From assembly GCA_947491755.1 (NCBI GenBank), contig CANLKV010000003.1:62001-126000 (forward strand): a stretch of DNA of 64,000 bases, read 5' to 3'. The notes under the pieces were generated by a model. That model was not told the DNA's origin, did not search any database, and worked only from the letters and a program-made list of their open reading frames with translations. Positions 8,935 through 17,773 of this stretch are shown piece after piece. Source of the stretch: an uncultured Nonlabens sp. (GTDB taxonomy: Bacteria > Bacteroidota > Bacteroidia > Flavobacteriales > Flavobacteriaceae). Within the stretch, counting starts at the first letter, position 1; the number at the start of each line of letters is the position of its first letter. The translations under genes were made by a program, and so were the position numbers.

Positions 8935-9807
8935 TTAATTTTTTCGGTATTTGAGCTTATCACGCTGCACCTGTTCAATAGGTAAAATATCTTGGGCTTT
9001 ATGTGTTAAAGCCTTGTAAACAGCGCGCAGGTCTCTGGCTAATTTACGCATACCAGCAGGCTCTAGAGATGCACTATGGTCTGTACCTTTCCAGGTGCGA
9101 TCTAGCGTGTAGTGTCTTTCAATTATAGGTGCACCTAGTGTATAGGCAGCAACATCTACTGCAATACCCAGGTGGTGACCTGAAAAACCGATGTGTTTCA
9201 CCCGATCTTTATATTTTTCAATTAACGTAGTGATGTCAAGTAGACAAACATCTTCAAAAGGTACGGGATAACCACTAGTGCAATTGTACAACACCAGATC
9301 CTTTCCTCGCTTGTACTTTTCAAAGAATTGAACGAGTTGCTCGATCTCCTCTTTAGTTGTCATACCTGTAGAACAGTGTATTTCACCAGTATAATTTTCA
9401 CATAACCAGCCTAACATCTCATAATGATTATTACAAGCACTAGGTATTTTAATAAAGTCTGGTGATAGAGAGGCGATTTCTTTTGCGCTTGTAGTGTCCC
9501 ATACGCTTGTGCTGTAGGTTACTCCCATTTGCTCGCAATAGTCCTTTAACTCTTTATGCTGGTCTACATCAAATTCTAAGAATTCACGATGAGCGCCATA
9601 GGTATCGCCATACGAATTGACGGGATTAGGGTGCGGAGCCTTGTATTGCTCTTTTGTGAGCAGCTCGATATTGTGACGCTTTTGAAATTTTACTGCATCT
9701 ACCTTGCAAAAGATGGCAGCTATTTTAATCATTTCTTTAGCAATCTCCATATCACCTTTGTGGTTACCTCCTATTTCAGCAATGGTGTAGGGTGGTTTAT
9801 GGGTCAT
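8935..9807 (-). CDS. neuB: NeuB-family nonulosonic acid synthase, lacking SAF domain
   Basis: A 290-residue TIM-barrel enzyme that condenses phosphoenolpyruvate with an N-acetylated sugar to a sialic-acid-like nonulosonate. Hallmarks are TIAEIGGNHKGDMEIAKEM, VDAVKFQKR, the FIKIPSACNNHYEML strand, HCSTGMTTKEE, LYNCTSGYP, IGFSGHH and the C-terminal GTDHSASLEP motif. Classical NeuB/LegI/PseI proteins are about 340-350 residues and end with an antifreeze-like SAF domain; this one stops near residue 290 and has none. In family enzymes the SAF domain of the partner subunit helps cover the active site, so a short form is of interest. It is paired with a cytidylyltransferase fusion across the MscS gene. 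Confidence 0.85.
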   Translation of the reverse strand: MTHKPPYTIAEIGGNHKGDMEIAKEMIKIAAIFCKVDAVKFQKRHNIELLTKEQYKAPHPNPVNSYGDTYGAHREFLEFDVDQHKELKDYCEQMGVTYSTSVWDTTSAKEIASLSPDFIKIPSACNNHYEMLGWLCENYTGEIHCSTGMTTKEEIEQLVQFFEKYKRGKDLVLYNCTSGYPVPFEDVCLLDITTLIEKYKDRVKHIGFSGHHLGIAVDVAAYTLGAPIIERHYTLDRTWKGTDHSASLEPAGMRKLARDLRAVYKALTHKAQDILPIEQVQRDKLKYRKN

Positions 9808-9879
9808 ATTAGATGGTTTGGTTAAGCCTAAGTTACGTGTTATTTAAAAACTAAGGTGATGGTTGGAAGATGTTATGAA

Positions 9880-11112
9880 TTAAGGTAATTGTTCGCGCCA
9901 ATTCATCTCATAGATTTCGAGATCAAAATAACGTACCGCTGCATAAACGTGATCAAAGATATCACCCATGATGTACTCATAGTTTTCCCATCTCTGATCC
10001 TTGCTAAAGGCGTAAATCTCTAATGGAATACCGTGGGGTGTTTGCTCCAGCTGCCTTACCATTAAGGTCATATTTTTGTGGATGGCAGAGTGCTTTTCAA
10101 TATAAGTCTGCAAGTATTTACGGAACACGCCAAAATTTGTCTGATTTCTTCCATTGATCATGACGCTCCTATCGATATCATGCGCCTCGTTATGATTTGT
10201 AATTTCTTCATCCCTACGTTTGATGTAATCCGTAATCAGCTGAATCTTTTCCATCTTGCGTAAGTCCTCCTCTGTTAAAAAATGAATCGTAGAGGCTTTT
10301 ATAATTACAGATCGTTTGATACGACGACCACCAGAGGCCGACATGCCACGCCAGTTTTTAAAAGAATCTGAAATTAAAGCATAGGTAGGAATCGTCGTGA
10401 TGGTTTTATCCCAATTCTGCACTTTTACGGTGGCCAGAGTTATTTCAATAACATCGCCATCTGCTCCATATTTTTCAAAAGTGATCCAGTCCCCTATACG
10501 TACCATGTCATTGACCGTAACTTGTATACTGGCAACAAATCCTAAAATACTATCTCTAAAGACAAGAATAATAATGGCAGACGCAGCACCCAGACCGGTC
10601 AAAAATTTATAAAAAGAAACGCCAGTTAATGTGGCAAACATAGAGAATGCAGCTAGCAACCAGGCAACGATCATAAACACCTGGATGTAGCTATAGATTG
10701 GTTTATTTTTATACTTAGGGAGGCCCTTCAAAAAATCTCGGACAGAGTGAAGAATTGCTTTCACAATAAATAATGTGAGAAGTATCCCTAGTATTTTAAA
10801 AAGTTTGTCTGATGCAGTTACTATATATGAGTAATCAGAAAAAATATAATGAGACGCTGCAGCAAGAAAAATTAACGGAAAAGCGTGCGCAACCTTTGCT
10901 GGCAATCGGTTTGAAATAAGAATATCATCAAATCGAGTCTTAGTACTTCTAGCAATATATACAGACACCCTGCGCAACAATCGCTTAACAATATAATCGA
11001 TCAAAAAAGCTAGAATAAGGGCTGCAACTAATAAAATGATCAATTGCAAATAGGTTGATGTAGTTACCGTGAACCCCTGCCCTCTTAACCAATCAAAAAT
11101 GTAATTGTGCAT
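9880..11112 (-). CDS. MscS-family mechanosensitive channel (YbdG-like)
   Basis: A 410-residue inner-membrane channel. Four or five hydrophobic helices precede the pore-lining segment FLTGLGAASAIIILVFRDSI, which is followed by the MscS beta domain (VNDMVRIGDWITFEKYGADG, VIEITLATVKVQNWD, TIPTYALISDSFKNW). A long C-terminal cytoplasmic part resembles E. coli YbdG. Such channels release solutes on hypo-osmotic shock. The gene sits between neuB and neuA on the same strand but has its own -7 box (11151-11158), so it is probably an independent insertion into the sugar locus and not part of polysaccharide synthesis. Confidence 0.85.
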   Translation of the reverse strand: MHNYIFDWLRGQGFTVTTSTYLQLIILLVAALILAFLIDYIVKRLLRRVSVYIARSTKTRFDDILISNRLPAKVAHAFPLIFLAAASHYIFSDYSYIVTASDKLFKILGILLTLFIVKAILHSVRDFLKGLPKYKNKPIYSYIQVFMIVAWLLAAFSMFATLTGVSFYKFLTGLGAASAIIILVFRDSILGFVASIQVTVNDMVRIGDWITFEKYGADGDVIEITLATVKVQNWDKTITTIPTYALISDSFKNWRGMSASGGRRIKRSVIIKASTIHFLTEEDLRKMEKIQLITDYIKRRDEEITNHNEAHDIDRSVMINGRNQTNFGVFRKYLQTYIEKHSAIHKNMTLMVRQLEQTPHGIPLEIYAFSKDQRWENYEYIMGDIFDHVYAAVRYFDLEIYEMNWREQLP

Positions 11113-11150
11113 TGCAATTTTATGTATGTTCTACTAGAATCTATTGTATG

Positions 11151-11158
11151 CAAAGATA
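11151..11158 (-). promoter_or_regulatory. Bacteroidota-type -7 box for the MscS gene
   Basis: The minus strand reads TATCTTTG, matching TAnnTTTG, about 38 bases before the MscS ATG. No clear -33 TTTG is visible at the expected distance. Confidence 0.45.
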
Positions 11159-11279
11159 GAACAGATAGCGAGTAACTTCTAACAATAGCAATGCTTTAAG
11201 TGAATAACAAGTCTAGTGTCGAGCGTGAACTACTATTATAAAATTCCTAGTAAATAGCCTTGATGTAGTGCGCTTCCAT

Positions 11280-12443
11280 TTAGATTTGTTTGAACCGCCT
11301 ATTCCAGCGCATCACAAACTCACAAACCTCGCGTATGGCACCATTTGCACTATCGCTTGCTAGAATCACATCGGCGTGGGCTTTTACTTCTCTAGTGGCG
11401 TTTTGTGGGGTGAATGACCATCCTACCGCACAGATGTTTGCCAGATCGTTTACATCATCGCCTATGTAAGCTAGATTTGAGAAATCAATGTTTTGATCAT
11501 GGCAAATGCGCTGCAATAAACTGTACTTATCTTTTACTCCTAGATAGGTATGATCTATTTGTAGCTTTTTCATACGGCTAGCAACAATCTCAGAATTCTC
11601 TGACGTCATCACCGTGACTTCTACATTATTTTGACGCAGTATTTCTAGTCCCATCCCATCGCGCATGTCAAATTTTTTCATGAGTTCACCATCGCTTCCG
11701 TAGTAGACGCAGCCATCTGTAAACACACCATCTACATCCAGTACCAGATGGGTAATGGGAGCAGGTTGTTTGTTTTGTTTTAGCTTTTGCGAAAGCGTCA
11801 TTTCTACCACATCCCAGTCATGAAGGGTATCAATTTCTGTCAGACTTTCTTCTGACATCAATACGGTTGCGATGCTTCCACTGATGCGATTTCTAGATTG
11901 TTCTAAGGCTGATTTTGTAGTTGCGTAAACCGCTCCGTTTTCTATGAGAAGTCCATCAAAATCCTGACGGCGAGGACGATTGAAGACATCGTAATTCTGC
12001 GGTGTTCCATCCTGATGCCAGGTAAAATGATGGGTTTTTACCACACTAAGCGCACTGTCCTTACCGTTTTTAATCTCTCGCATACATGCATTGATATCAC
12101 TAGCATTAGTAAAGGGCGAGGTCGCCTGTAATAGGCAAAACAGATCAAAATCTGGTTGTACCTCATCTATAAAATCTAGCATCGCTTGCTCTGTACTGGC
12201 TGTATCTGTAGCATTAGCTTCTGGTCTATGAACGGCGGTAATCTTATCAGTCCAGTGGTATTCTTTATGAATAAATGAGATGATGTCCTTATCATCTGTG
12301 TATACATAGATATGAGAAAGATCTGAGGCGATAGCGGCACCCAGCGACCAGCAAAATAGCGGTCTACCCAAGAGTTTTTTCTTGTTTTTGCCTGGGATAC
12401 CTTTTGAGCCTGCGCGTAATGGGATAAAGCCTATGGATGTCAT
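11280..12443 (-). CDS. neuA: Bifunctional CMP-nonulosonate synthetase / HAD phosphatase
   Basis: A 387-residue fusion. Residues 1-220 are a CMP-sialic acid synthetase (cytidylyltransferase) with the CTP-binding PLRAGSKGIPGKNKKKL motif, IYVYTDDKDI and LLQATSPF. Residues about 228-387 are a KdsC/YrbI-type HAD phosphatase with the nucleophile motif LVLDVDGVFTDG, the MTSEN loop 2 and IGDDVNDLANI. The first half activates the sugar with CMP. The second could remove phosphate from a nonulosonate-9-phosphate before activation. Known animal CMAS and some Bacteroides NeuA proteins have the same order. A degenerate palindrome (11782-11797) lies at the domain junction and encodes TLSQKLK. The NeuB partner is 1.5 kb downstream. 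Confidence 0.9.
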   Translation of the reverse strand: MTSIGFIPLRAGSKGIPGKNKKKLLGRPLFCWSLGAAIASDLSHIYVYTDDKDIISFIHKEYHWTDKITAVHRPEANATDTASTEQAMLDFIDEVQPDFDLFCLLQATSPFTNASDINACMREIKNGKDSALSVVKTHHFTWHQDGTPQNYDVFNRPRRQDFDGLLIENGAVYATTKSALEQSRNRISGSIATVLMSEESLTEIDTLHDWDVVEMTLSQKLKQNKQPAPITHLVLDVDGVFTDGCVYYGSDGELMKKFDMRDGMGLEILRQNNVEVTVMTSENSEIVASRMKKLQIDHTYLGVKDKYSLLQRICHDQNIDFSNLAYIGDDVNDLANICAVGWSFTPQNATREVKAHADVILASDSANGAIREVCEFVMRWNRRFKQI

Positions 12444-12452
12444 TTTAAAAGT

Positions 12453-13559
12453 TTATCGCAAGATACTATCATAAACTGATAGCACCTTTTCTTTAATTAA
12501 TTGTCTTTTAAGGGTAGGTAAAACTTGCGCGTCGTTATATGCTATAGCTTTCTGTCTTAAAGCAGGATTTGAGATGGCGTTTACAATCACTGCCTTAATA
12601 TGATCTACCTCTTCACAATGCTCAATTAACAAACCATTTTTTGTATGCTCTATCCACTCTGTGGTGGCATTACCTGGATTAGACTGAATAGGAAATGCAC
12701 CACAAATCATAGCCTCAAGCATGGTATTTGGCGTTCCGTCAGAATTGCTATTTCCTATATAAATGGCGGTCCTTTTCATAACATCAATAAGCTCCTGATG
12801 AGATAAAGCCCCTCTTATCGCTATGTTGGGAATGCTGCTATTTGCAAATTCTTTTACTTCTTTATTTACAGCGTTAAATACCACCACCTTCCAGCCCAAT
12901 AAACGCTCCTTTAACTGTTCTAAGGCTAGTAGCACTTGTAAAGCACGCCCAGATCTATTGTGATTTCCCTTTACTAGAATGATGTTGCGGTCTTTGGTGG
13001 CTAGCCTACCTGCCTGCATTTGTTCAATTAAAAAACCGCCGCCGCCAGGAAAAGTACCTAGATGCTCTCCTGTAAAACCATGTTTCCGCGCTAGTTTATG
13101 ATCTCGATCGCAATCTGTAAATAAGTAGTTGATACTAGGCAACACGGTTTTTATGTCTTTCAAGTGTTTTGCATCATTTTGGAAATAAAACAAATCACTA
13201 CCCCAGGTGGATAAAACCCATGAAACATGTTGCTGGTTCATAACATTAAAAATGGGCGCAGCGGCTACATATAAAGCAAAACTGTGTACGATGTCGGGCT
13301 GTATTTCTTTGATCGCTTTCGCGAAAGCGTGCTCTACATTACGCTCGTTGAGTTGATTAATAATAGGGATTTTTTTAAGCCATCCTCTACCTTTTTTTAT
13401 GCGATACTTCCAGTTTGTATGCTGTATTACAAAATCCAGTTGTGTATCGATCGCGCCACTGCGTATGTTGAACCAGTGCACCTCATGACCACTATCGCGC
13501 AGCTGTTCTGTCCAGCGTGTGAAATGTATAGAATTCATGGATACCATTAGGATTTTCAT
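12453..13559 (-). CDS. GT4-family glycosyltransferase
   Basis: A 368-residue GT-B protein. N-terminus MKILMVSMNSIHFTRWTEQL; a WGSDLFYF motif near residue 121 is typical of GT4 enzymes acting on polysaccharide chains. The nucleotide-sugar domain has IILVKGNHNRSGRAL and SNSDGTPNTMLEAMICGAFP. In that segment the first glutamate of the EX7E pair is replaced by aspartate (DGTPNTMLE). It lies nine bases upstream of the NeuA fusion in the same operon. An exact palindrome (13314-13329) encodes HAFAKAI. It might be the CMP-nonulosonate transferase or its neighbour; sequence does not decide. Confidence 0.8.
   Translation of the reverse strand: MKILMVSMNSIHFTRWTEQLRDSGHEVHWFNIRSGAIDTQLDFVIQHTNWKYRIKKGRGWLKKIPIINQLNERNVEHAFAKAIKEIQPDIVHSFALYVAAAPIFNVMNQQHVSWVLSTWGSDLFYFQNDAKHLKDIKTVLPSINYLFTDCDRDHKLARKHGFTGEHLGTFPGGGGFLIEQMQAGRLATKDRNIILVKGNHNRSGRALQVLLALEQLKERLLGWKVVVFNAVNKEVKEFANSSIPNIAIRGALSHQELIDVMKRTAIYIGNSNSDGTPNTMLEAMICGAFPIQSNPGNATTEWIEHTKNGLLIEHCEEVDHIKAVIVNAISNPALRQKAIAYNDAQVLPTLKRQLIKEKVLSVYDSILR
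13314..13329. repeat. 16-bp palindrome, exact copy
   Basis: CGCTTTCGCGAAAGCG in a GT4 gene, encoding AFAKA. Confidence 0.9.
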
Positions 13560-13566
13560 GGTAGCG

Positions 13567-14634
13567 TTACAATTTAAGCGTGCATGTTATGATGTGATCC
13601 TTCATATCATAAAGATATGTATATGGGCAATTGCGATAATTTAATACTATTTCTTCTAAAAACATTTGATTTACCAGATCTAAAGAGATGAAAAGTGGTG
13701 TTTTTTTCTTTAACCGTTTTTTTACCATGGTTTTTAAGGTATGAGCGTCTGGGTGACGGTGTATTTCTATTTGAAAAACTAGCCCTTGCTGGTTTTTTAA
13801 TGATGCCAGTAATGCTTTAACTTCTTCATAAGTCGCATTAATTTTTATATAATGATCTGGACTGTTAAGTGCTTTATAATCATCAGGCTCACAAGGTTTA
13901 CCCCATGACGTGTTGTCATTTGCTCTAACCACTTTATTTGTAATAACCTGATTGAGGTATTGTGCATTAATGCGTTCTAAAAAAGGGTGAAAGGGCAACT
14001 TACTACTTGTATTTCTATATGATTTTTCATGCCATTGATGTTTGAAAAAAACTTCGCTTTCGCGAAAGCGAACTTCATAACCTGCATTTTTACATCGTTC
14101 ATGAGCATCTGTGTCTTCACTGCCCCAGCCGTGATAAAACTCATCAAAGCCATTTATGTCTTTTAACAGCTTTACAGGAAAAACACTAATTCCTGTTGCT
14201 TCCCGATCTGTTATAAATTTTATATCAGCATCACTAAAATCTTTTATGCGCTCACTTTCCTGTCTGGTCATGATGCCTACTAGATAGTAGTTTACCAGAT
14301 GAGGCAGCCATTTTTCTTGTTCTACTTTTATAAAATCTGGATGCCAGAGCATGTCCACATCTGCTACCATGAGAAATGATGCGGTTGTTTTTTTTAGTAT
14401 CATATTGATACAACGGGACTTATTCCATAATTGATATTGCGTAGGACAGCTTATGAAATCTACACGGGATAATGGTTGCAATAAAGCAGCTATTTCCTGC
14501 TGTAATTGATGATTACTACCATAATCCACAACGGTCACTATGGCTAGGTTATTTAATTGAGGCACTATCGTATCCAAGGCTTTTTTTAAATACGATATGG
14601 GCCTATTACGATGTGGTATTATGATGTGTAGCAT
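13567..14634 (-). CDS. GT2 glycosyltransferase with galactosyltransferase-7-like C-terminal motif
   Basis: A 355-residue GT-A protein. It starts MLHIIIPHRNRPISYLKKA; an in-frame TTG one codon earlier was not chosen. The metal site is MVADVDMLW and the acceptor segment NGFDEFYHGWGSEDTDAHER resembles the C-terminal domain of beta-1,4-galactosyltransferases and chondroitin polymerases. The last 100 residues do not resemble a known domain. An exact palindrome (14055-14070) encodes RFRESE inside the catalytic domain. It overlaps the upstream gene by about 30 bases. Probably a hexosyltransferase of the polysaccharide pathway. Confidence 0.8.
   Translation of the reverse strand: MLHIIIPHRNRPISYLKKALDTIVPQLNNLAIVTVVDYGSNHQLQQEIAALLQPLSRVDFISCPTQYQLWNKSRCINMILKKTTASFLMVADVDMLWHPDFIKVEQEKWLPHLVNYYLVGIMTRQESERIKDFSDADIKFITDREATGISVFPVKLLKDINGFDEFYHGWGSEDTDAHERCKNAGYEVRFRESEVFFKHQWHEKSYRNTSSKLPFHPFLERINAQYLNQVITNKVVRANDNTSWGKPCEPDDYKALNSPDHYIKINATYEEVKALLASLKNQQGLVFQIEIHRHPDAHTLKTMVKKRLKKKTPLFISLDLVNQMFLEEIVLNYRNCPYTYLYDMKDHIITCTLKL
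14055..14070. repeat. 16-bp palindrome, exact copy
   Basis: CGCTTTCGCGAAAGCG in a GT2 gene, encoding FRES. Confidence 0.9.
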
Positions 14635-15874
14635 CAATTGCAGTGTCTAATTGTTTTTTTAAATATGATGGTGAAAAGTAATCATTTAAGCGGTGGTCGC
14701 TGTATTTAAAATCCATACCATGTGACTTCCATTGTAGGTACATCTCATATAACTTACTTTTTATGTTATCTACATCATTAATCTCACTGTAAAACGGATA
14801 GTTTTTACCTAAAATCCTGCGTGCTTCACTATAGTAAGGACCTAGTAAGAGCATGTGTTTTTGTGCGTGAATTGCGTGCGCTATCTTACCTGGTAAAAAT
14901 GGGCTTATACTACCTACTGCCTCTAATATCACGTGTACTGTGGCAATGCCTTGTATGGCTAAGGTTTCTTTAAAGGGTAAACGGTCTGGTTGAATTACTA
15001 TTTGCTTACAGGAATTTTTATAGGTATTTAATGTGTCATTAAAAACACTATCAGATCCTATAAATACCAGTTGTGCCTGCTCTTTGAATTCTTTGTTTTC
15101 TTTACACAATTCTTGAAAAGCCTCACATATATACGTAGGATTACGGGCACTCATTAAACTACCGGCGTGCAGTATTATAAATTTATTTATCGCTACCCAT
15201 GCTGGTACGGTGGTGTTTTCTATAGATTGAACTGGTAGTTGATGTGGGATGACCAGGGCTTTACCGTGCGCATCATGATAATAACTTTCCATCCACTGGG
15301 CTAGTAGCTTACTAGGGTAAATAAGGTGTTGTGCGCTTCTGGTGATGGCTACAAAAAAATTTCTTTTAAATTGATGTCCAGGTTCTACCCAATCATAAGG
15401 TCTGGGATAGCTATGCATAGGATAGGGATCATGTACATAGGCAATAAATTTTTTATGCCAATCTGGTAAATCTAGGATAGCTCGATGAGATCTAAAACTA
15501 CTAGCATAACTTAAAGCAAGTATCGCATCATAATCCTGCGGATTCTCATGCTTAATGGCTTTTTGAATACTTTTCCAGTCGTAGGTATGTGTAAATGAAA
15601 AGCCACGCTTATGTTCTATCCAGTGGTTAAAATTTGTTTTAAGAACTCGCTGTAGCAATACCTGTGTTTTTGCAAGCCAGTAATAGAGACTAGCCTTAGC
15701 TTCTGGAATTTCAACACATTTTTTTACACCGTTTATAAGAACAGGGATTCTAGAATAATGGTATACGGTACAGTGATAGCCAGATTGTACTAGACTATTG
15801 ATAAAGGCTAGCCTACCCTTTGCACCAGAGCTGGCGTTTACATCTAGGGTGTCTGCTACGATTAATAATTTCAT
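14606..15874 (-). CDS. GT4-like glycosyltransferase
   Basis: A 422-residue protein starting MKLLIVADTLDVNASSGAKG; the longer frame begins with GTG and overlaps the upstream stop, so the ATG was preferred. YVHDPYPMHSYPRPYDW and LIYPSKLLAQWM are acceptor-domain features, and IILHAGSLMSARNP opens the second Rossmann domain. The usual EX7E glutamates are not clear (VILEAVGSISPFLPGK instead), which makes the family call weaker than for its neighbours. Gene order and strand place it in the glycan operon. The specificity is unknown. Confidence 0.7.
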   Translation of the reverse strand: MKLLIVADTLDVNASSGAKGRLAFINSLVQSGYHCTVYHYSRIPVLINGVKKCVEIPEAKASLYYWLAKTQVLLQRVLKTNFNHWIEHKRGFSFTHTYDWKSIQKAIKHENPQDYDAILALSYASSFRSHRAILDLPDWHKKFIAYVHDPYPMHSYPRPYDWVEPGHQFKRNFFVAITRSAQHLIYPSKLLAQWMESYYHDAHGKALVIPHQLPVQSIENTTVPAWVAINKFIILHAGSLMSARNPTYICEAFQELCKENKEFKEQAQLVFIGSDSVFNDTLNTYKNSCKQIVIQPDRLPFKETLAIQGIATVHVILEAVGSISPFLPGKIAHAIHAQKHMLLLGPYYSEARRILGKNYPFYSEINDVDNIKSKLYEMYLQWKSHGMDFKYSDHRLNDYFSPSYLKKQLDTAIDATHHNTTS

Positions 15875-15882
15875 TTTAGGCT

Positions 15883-16803
15883 TCACGACAGATAACTTGT
15901 GTTATTCTTAGCAGTAAGATAATAGATAAATGATTTCAAATGCCCCTTAAAATAAGAATATTTTATTCTTACGTCTGTGTAATTAAATTTTACTAGCTGG
16001 ATGATAATACGTTTAATTAGATATATTGTTTTTTTAAAATGTGGGGTAATTTTTTTTTCTAAAATTAACATTTGATAACCATGAGTAAACGCATTATCAT
16101 ACTGCCTATTAATTACAGAATTTAAATGATATAACTGATGATCTGGTAAGTGCTTAACTAGGTTGTCTTTTATATAATGGGGTAGGTAACCATATGATTT
16201 TAATTTTTGTTGAAAAACAGACTCATCACCTTTTAATCCTGTGACAGCACCAGGAGCAAATCGTTCATCTAAACCACCAACAGTACGCCATTGGGATTTA
16301 TAAAAACCATAGTTACATCCAAAAAATGTTGGGTTTTTAATTTTTGTAAATTCAGCATCACTCCTTCCTAGAGTAGAAGGCTGGTAATAATCTTGAATCT
16401 TTAAATTATAAGAATTAGGCTTTTTAACGAGTAGCCCGCCACCAAAATAATAGTTATAGTTTTTTAATAGGCTTTCCTCATAAAACCTCTTAAAGAAATT
16501 AGGTTTAAAACTTATATCATCATCTATACATAATACTAGAGCATCAGATTCTTTAATTAAATGCGCTATTGCATAATTAATTGCCCTCGCTTTGTTAGGA
16601 TTTGAAACATAATGATAAATTATTTTTTCGTCTCTAGCGATGGCATCTTGCTCGTGTAATAATGTCATATCGCCATTTTCTATGATAATAAGTTGACATT
16701 TTACATAATGTAAATGCATTGCGTAATTGAACTCTTCTACAATCCTCAAAGTAGATTCAAAACTGTTATGGCTTACTAGGATTATGTACAGCGCTGGGTT
16801 CAA
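15883..16803 (-). CDS. GT2-family glycosyltransferase, TTG start
   Basis: A 306-residue GT-A protein (LYIILVSHNSFESTLRIVEE, QLIIIENGD, then VLCIDDDISFKPNFF as the acidic motif). The C-terminal region is basic and hydrophobic. The first beta strand begins five codons after a TTG that directly follows the stop of the preceding frame; there is no ATG before residue 28, so TTG (or another rare start) is likely. The gene abuts the upstream stop without a gap. Probable sugar transferase of unknown specificity. Confidence 0.75.
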   Translation of the reverse strand: MNPALYIILVSHNSFESTLRIVEEFNYAMHLHYVKCQLIIIENGDMTLLHEQDAIARDEKIIYHYVSNPNKARAINYAIAHLIKESDALVLCIDDDISFKPNFFKRFYEESLLKNYNYYFGGGLLVKKPNSYNLKIQDYYQPSTLGRSDAEFTKIKNPTFFGCNYGFYKSQWRTVGGLDERFAPGAVTGLKGDESVFQQKLKSYGYLPHYIKDNLVKHLPDHQLYHLNSVINRQYDNAFTHGYQMLILEKKITPHFKKTIYLIKRIIIQLVKFNYTDVRIKYSYFKGHLKSFIYYLTAKNNTSYLS

Positions 16804-17739
16804 TTAAAAAAGTTTTAAAAGTCTTGCTTTAATAAAACGGAAAATGCGATTAGGTAATCTATTTTTTAATTTATGTTCCTTTATTTGATTATGAAAAAAC
16901 GCCCTGTCTTTCAAATAAATATAAGCCATTTCTTTAGGTATTCTATTAAAGGCCTTTTCTTTTATAATAGTAAAGTTAGTTATGTTATTGTCCTTATATC
17001 TTATGTTTAAGCTAGCCTCAATAAGCTTCCAACTATTGTAATAATCCTTAATTTTATCTTTATTAAGCAGGCTTACTGAGTCGTTTCTTGTTTCTCGATA
17101 CCATACCGACACATTTTTCTCAAACAGGATCTTTTCTACAGAACAAATGACTCTTGTAAAGAACTCACCATCTTGATTTATAGTCAAATACTCATTCCAT
17201 TTACCAGCTTTCTCAATTAAAGCCCTAGAAAGTAGATAGGCATGTGGTGGAAAGTAACCAAACTGCTCATATAAATCATTGATAAACTCATGACTGTGGT
17301 AATAGCTCTTATAAACTTTTAGATTTGAAATTGCTTTAAAAGCTTGATCATCATATTTGAATATACCCCATTTACAGGTAGCTATTTTTAAACTTGAAGG
17401 TTCATGCTCAAGTAATTCTACTTGACTTTCAATTTTACGATCAGATAATAAGTCATCACTATCTAACCAATTAATGTATGCGCCTTTACTAATTTCATAG
17501 CCATAATTACGAGCAGCATTTCCGCCAGAATTAAGGTGTTGTGGCTTATAATGATATTGAAAACGTGGATCTTTATTTGAAAATTTTTGAACTATTGATT
17601 TTGTATCATCCGTACTACCATCATCTATGATGATACATTCCCAGTTTTGATAAGATTGATTTTGAACTGACTTTAGGGTGTAAGCGATTAAATGAGCTCT
17701 GTTATAAGTGGGAATAATGATGGAAACTAGAGGATTCAT
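16804..17739 (-). CDS. GT2-family glycosyltransferase
   Basis: A 311-residue GT-A enzyme with all classical motifs: VSIIIPTYNRAHLIAYTL, CIIIDDGSTDDT, NSGGNAARNYG and NWLDSDDLLSD. The C-terminal 80 residues are basic and amphipathic (NRLPNRIFRFIKARLLKLF) and may bind the membrane surface. It lies 34 bases downstream of another GT2 gene and directly upstream of the TTG-start GT2. It is in the most AT-rich part of the locus (14-20 kb), where palindrome copies are missing, which fits recent exchange of this block. Confidence 0.85.
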   Translation of the reverse strand: MNPLVSIIIPTYNRAHLIAYTLKSVQNQSYQNWECIIIDDGSTDDTKSIVQKFSNKDPRFQYHYKPQHLNSGGNAARNYGYEISKGAYINWLDSDDLLSDRKIESQVELLEHEPSSLKIATCKWGIFKYDDQAFKAISNLKVYKSYYHSHEFINDLYEQFGYFPPHAYLLSRALIEKAGKWNEYLTINQDGEFFTRVICSVEKILFEKNVSVWYRETRNDSVSLLNKDKIKDYYNSWKLIEASLNIRYKDNNITNFTIIKEKAFNRIPKEMAYIYLKDRAFFHNQIKEHKLKNRLPNRIFRFIKARLLKLF

Positions 17740-17773
17740 TGATGACTATAAATTGTTCATTATTATGCCTTTT

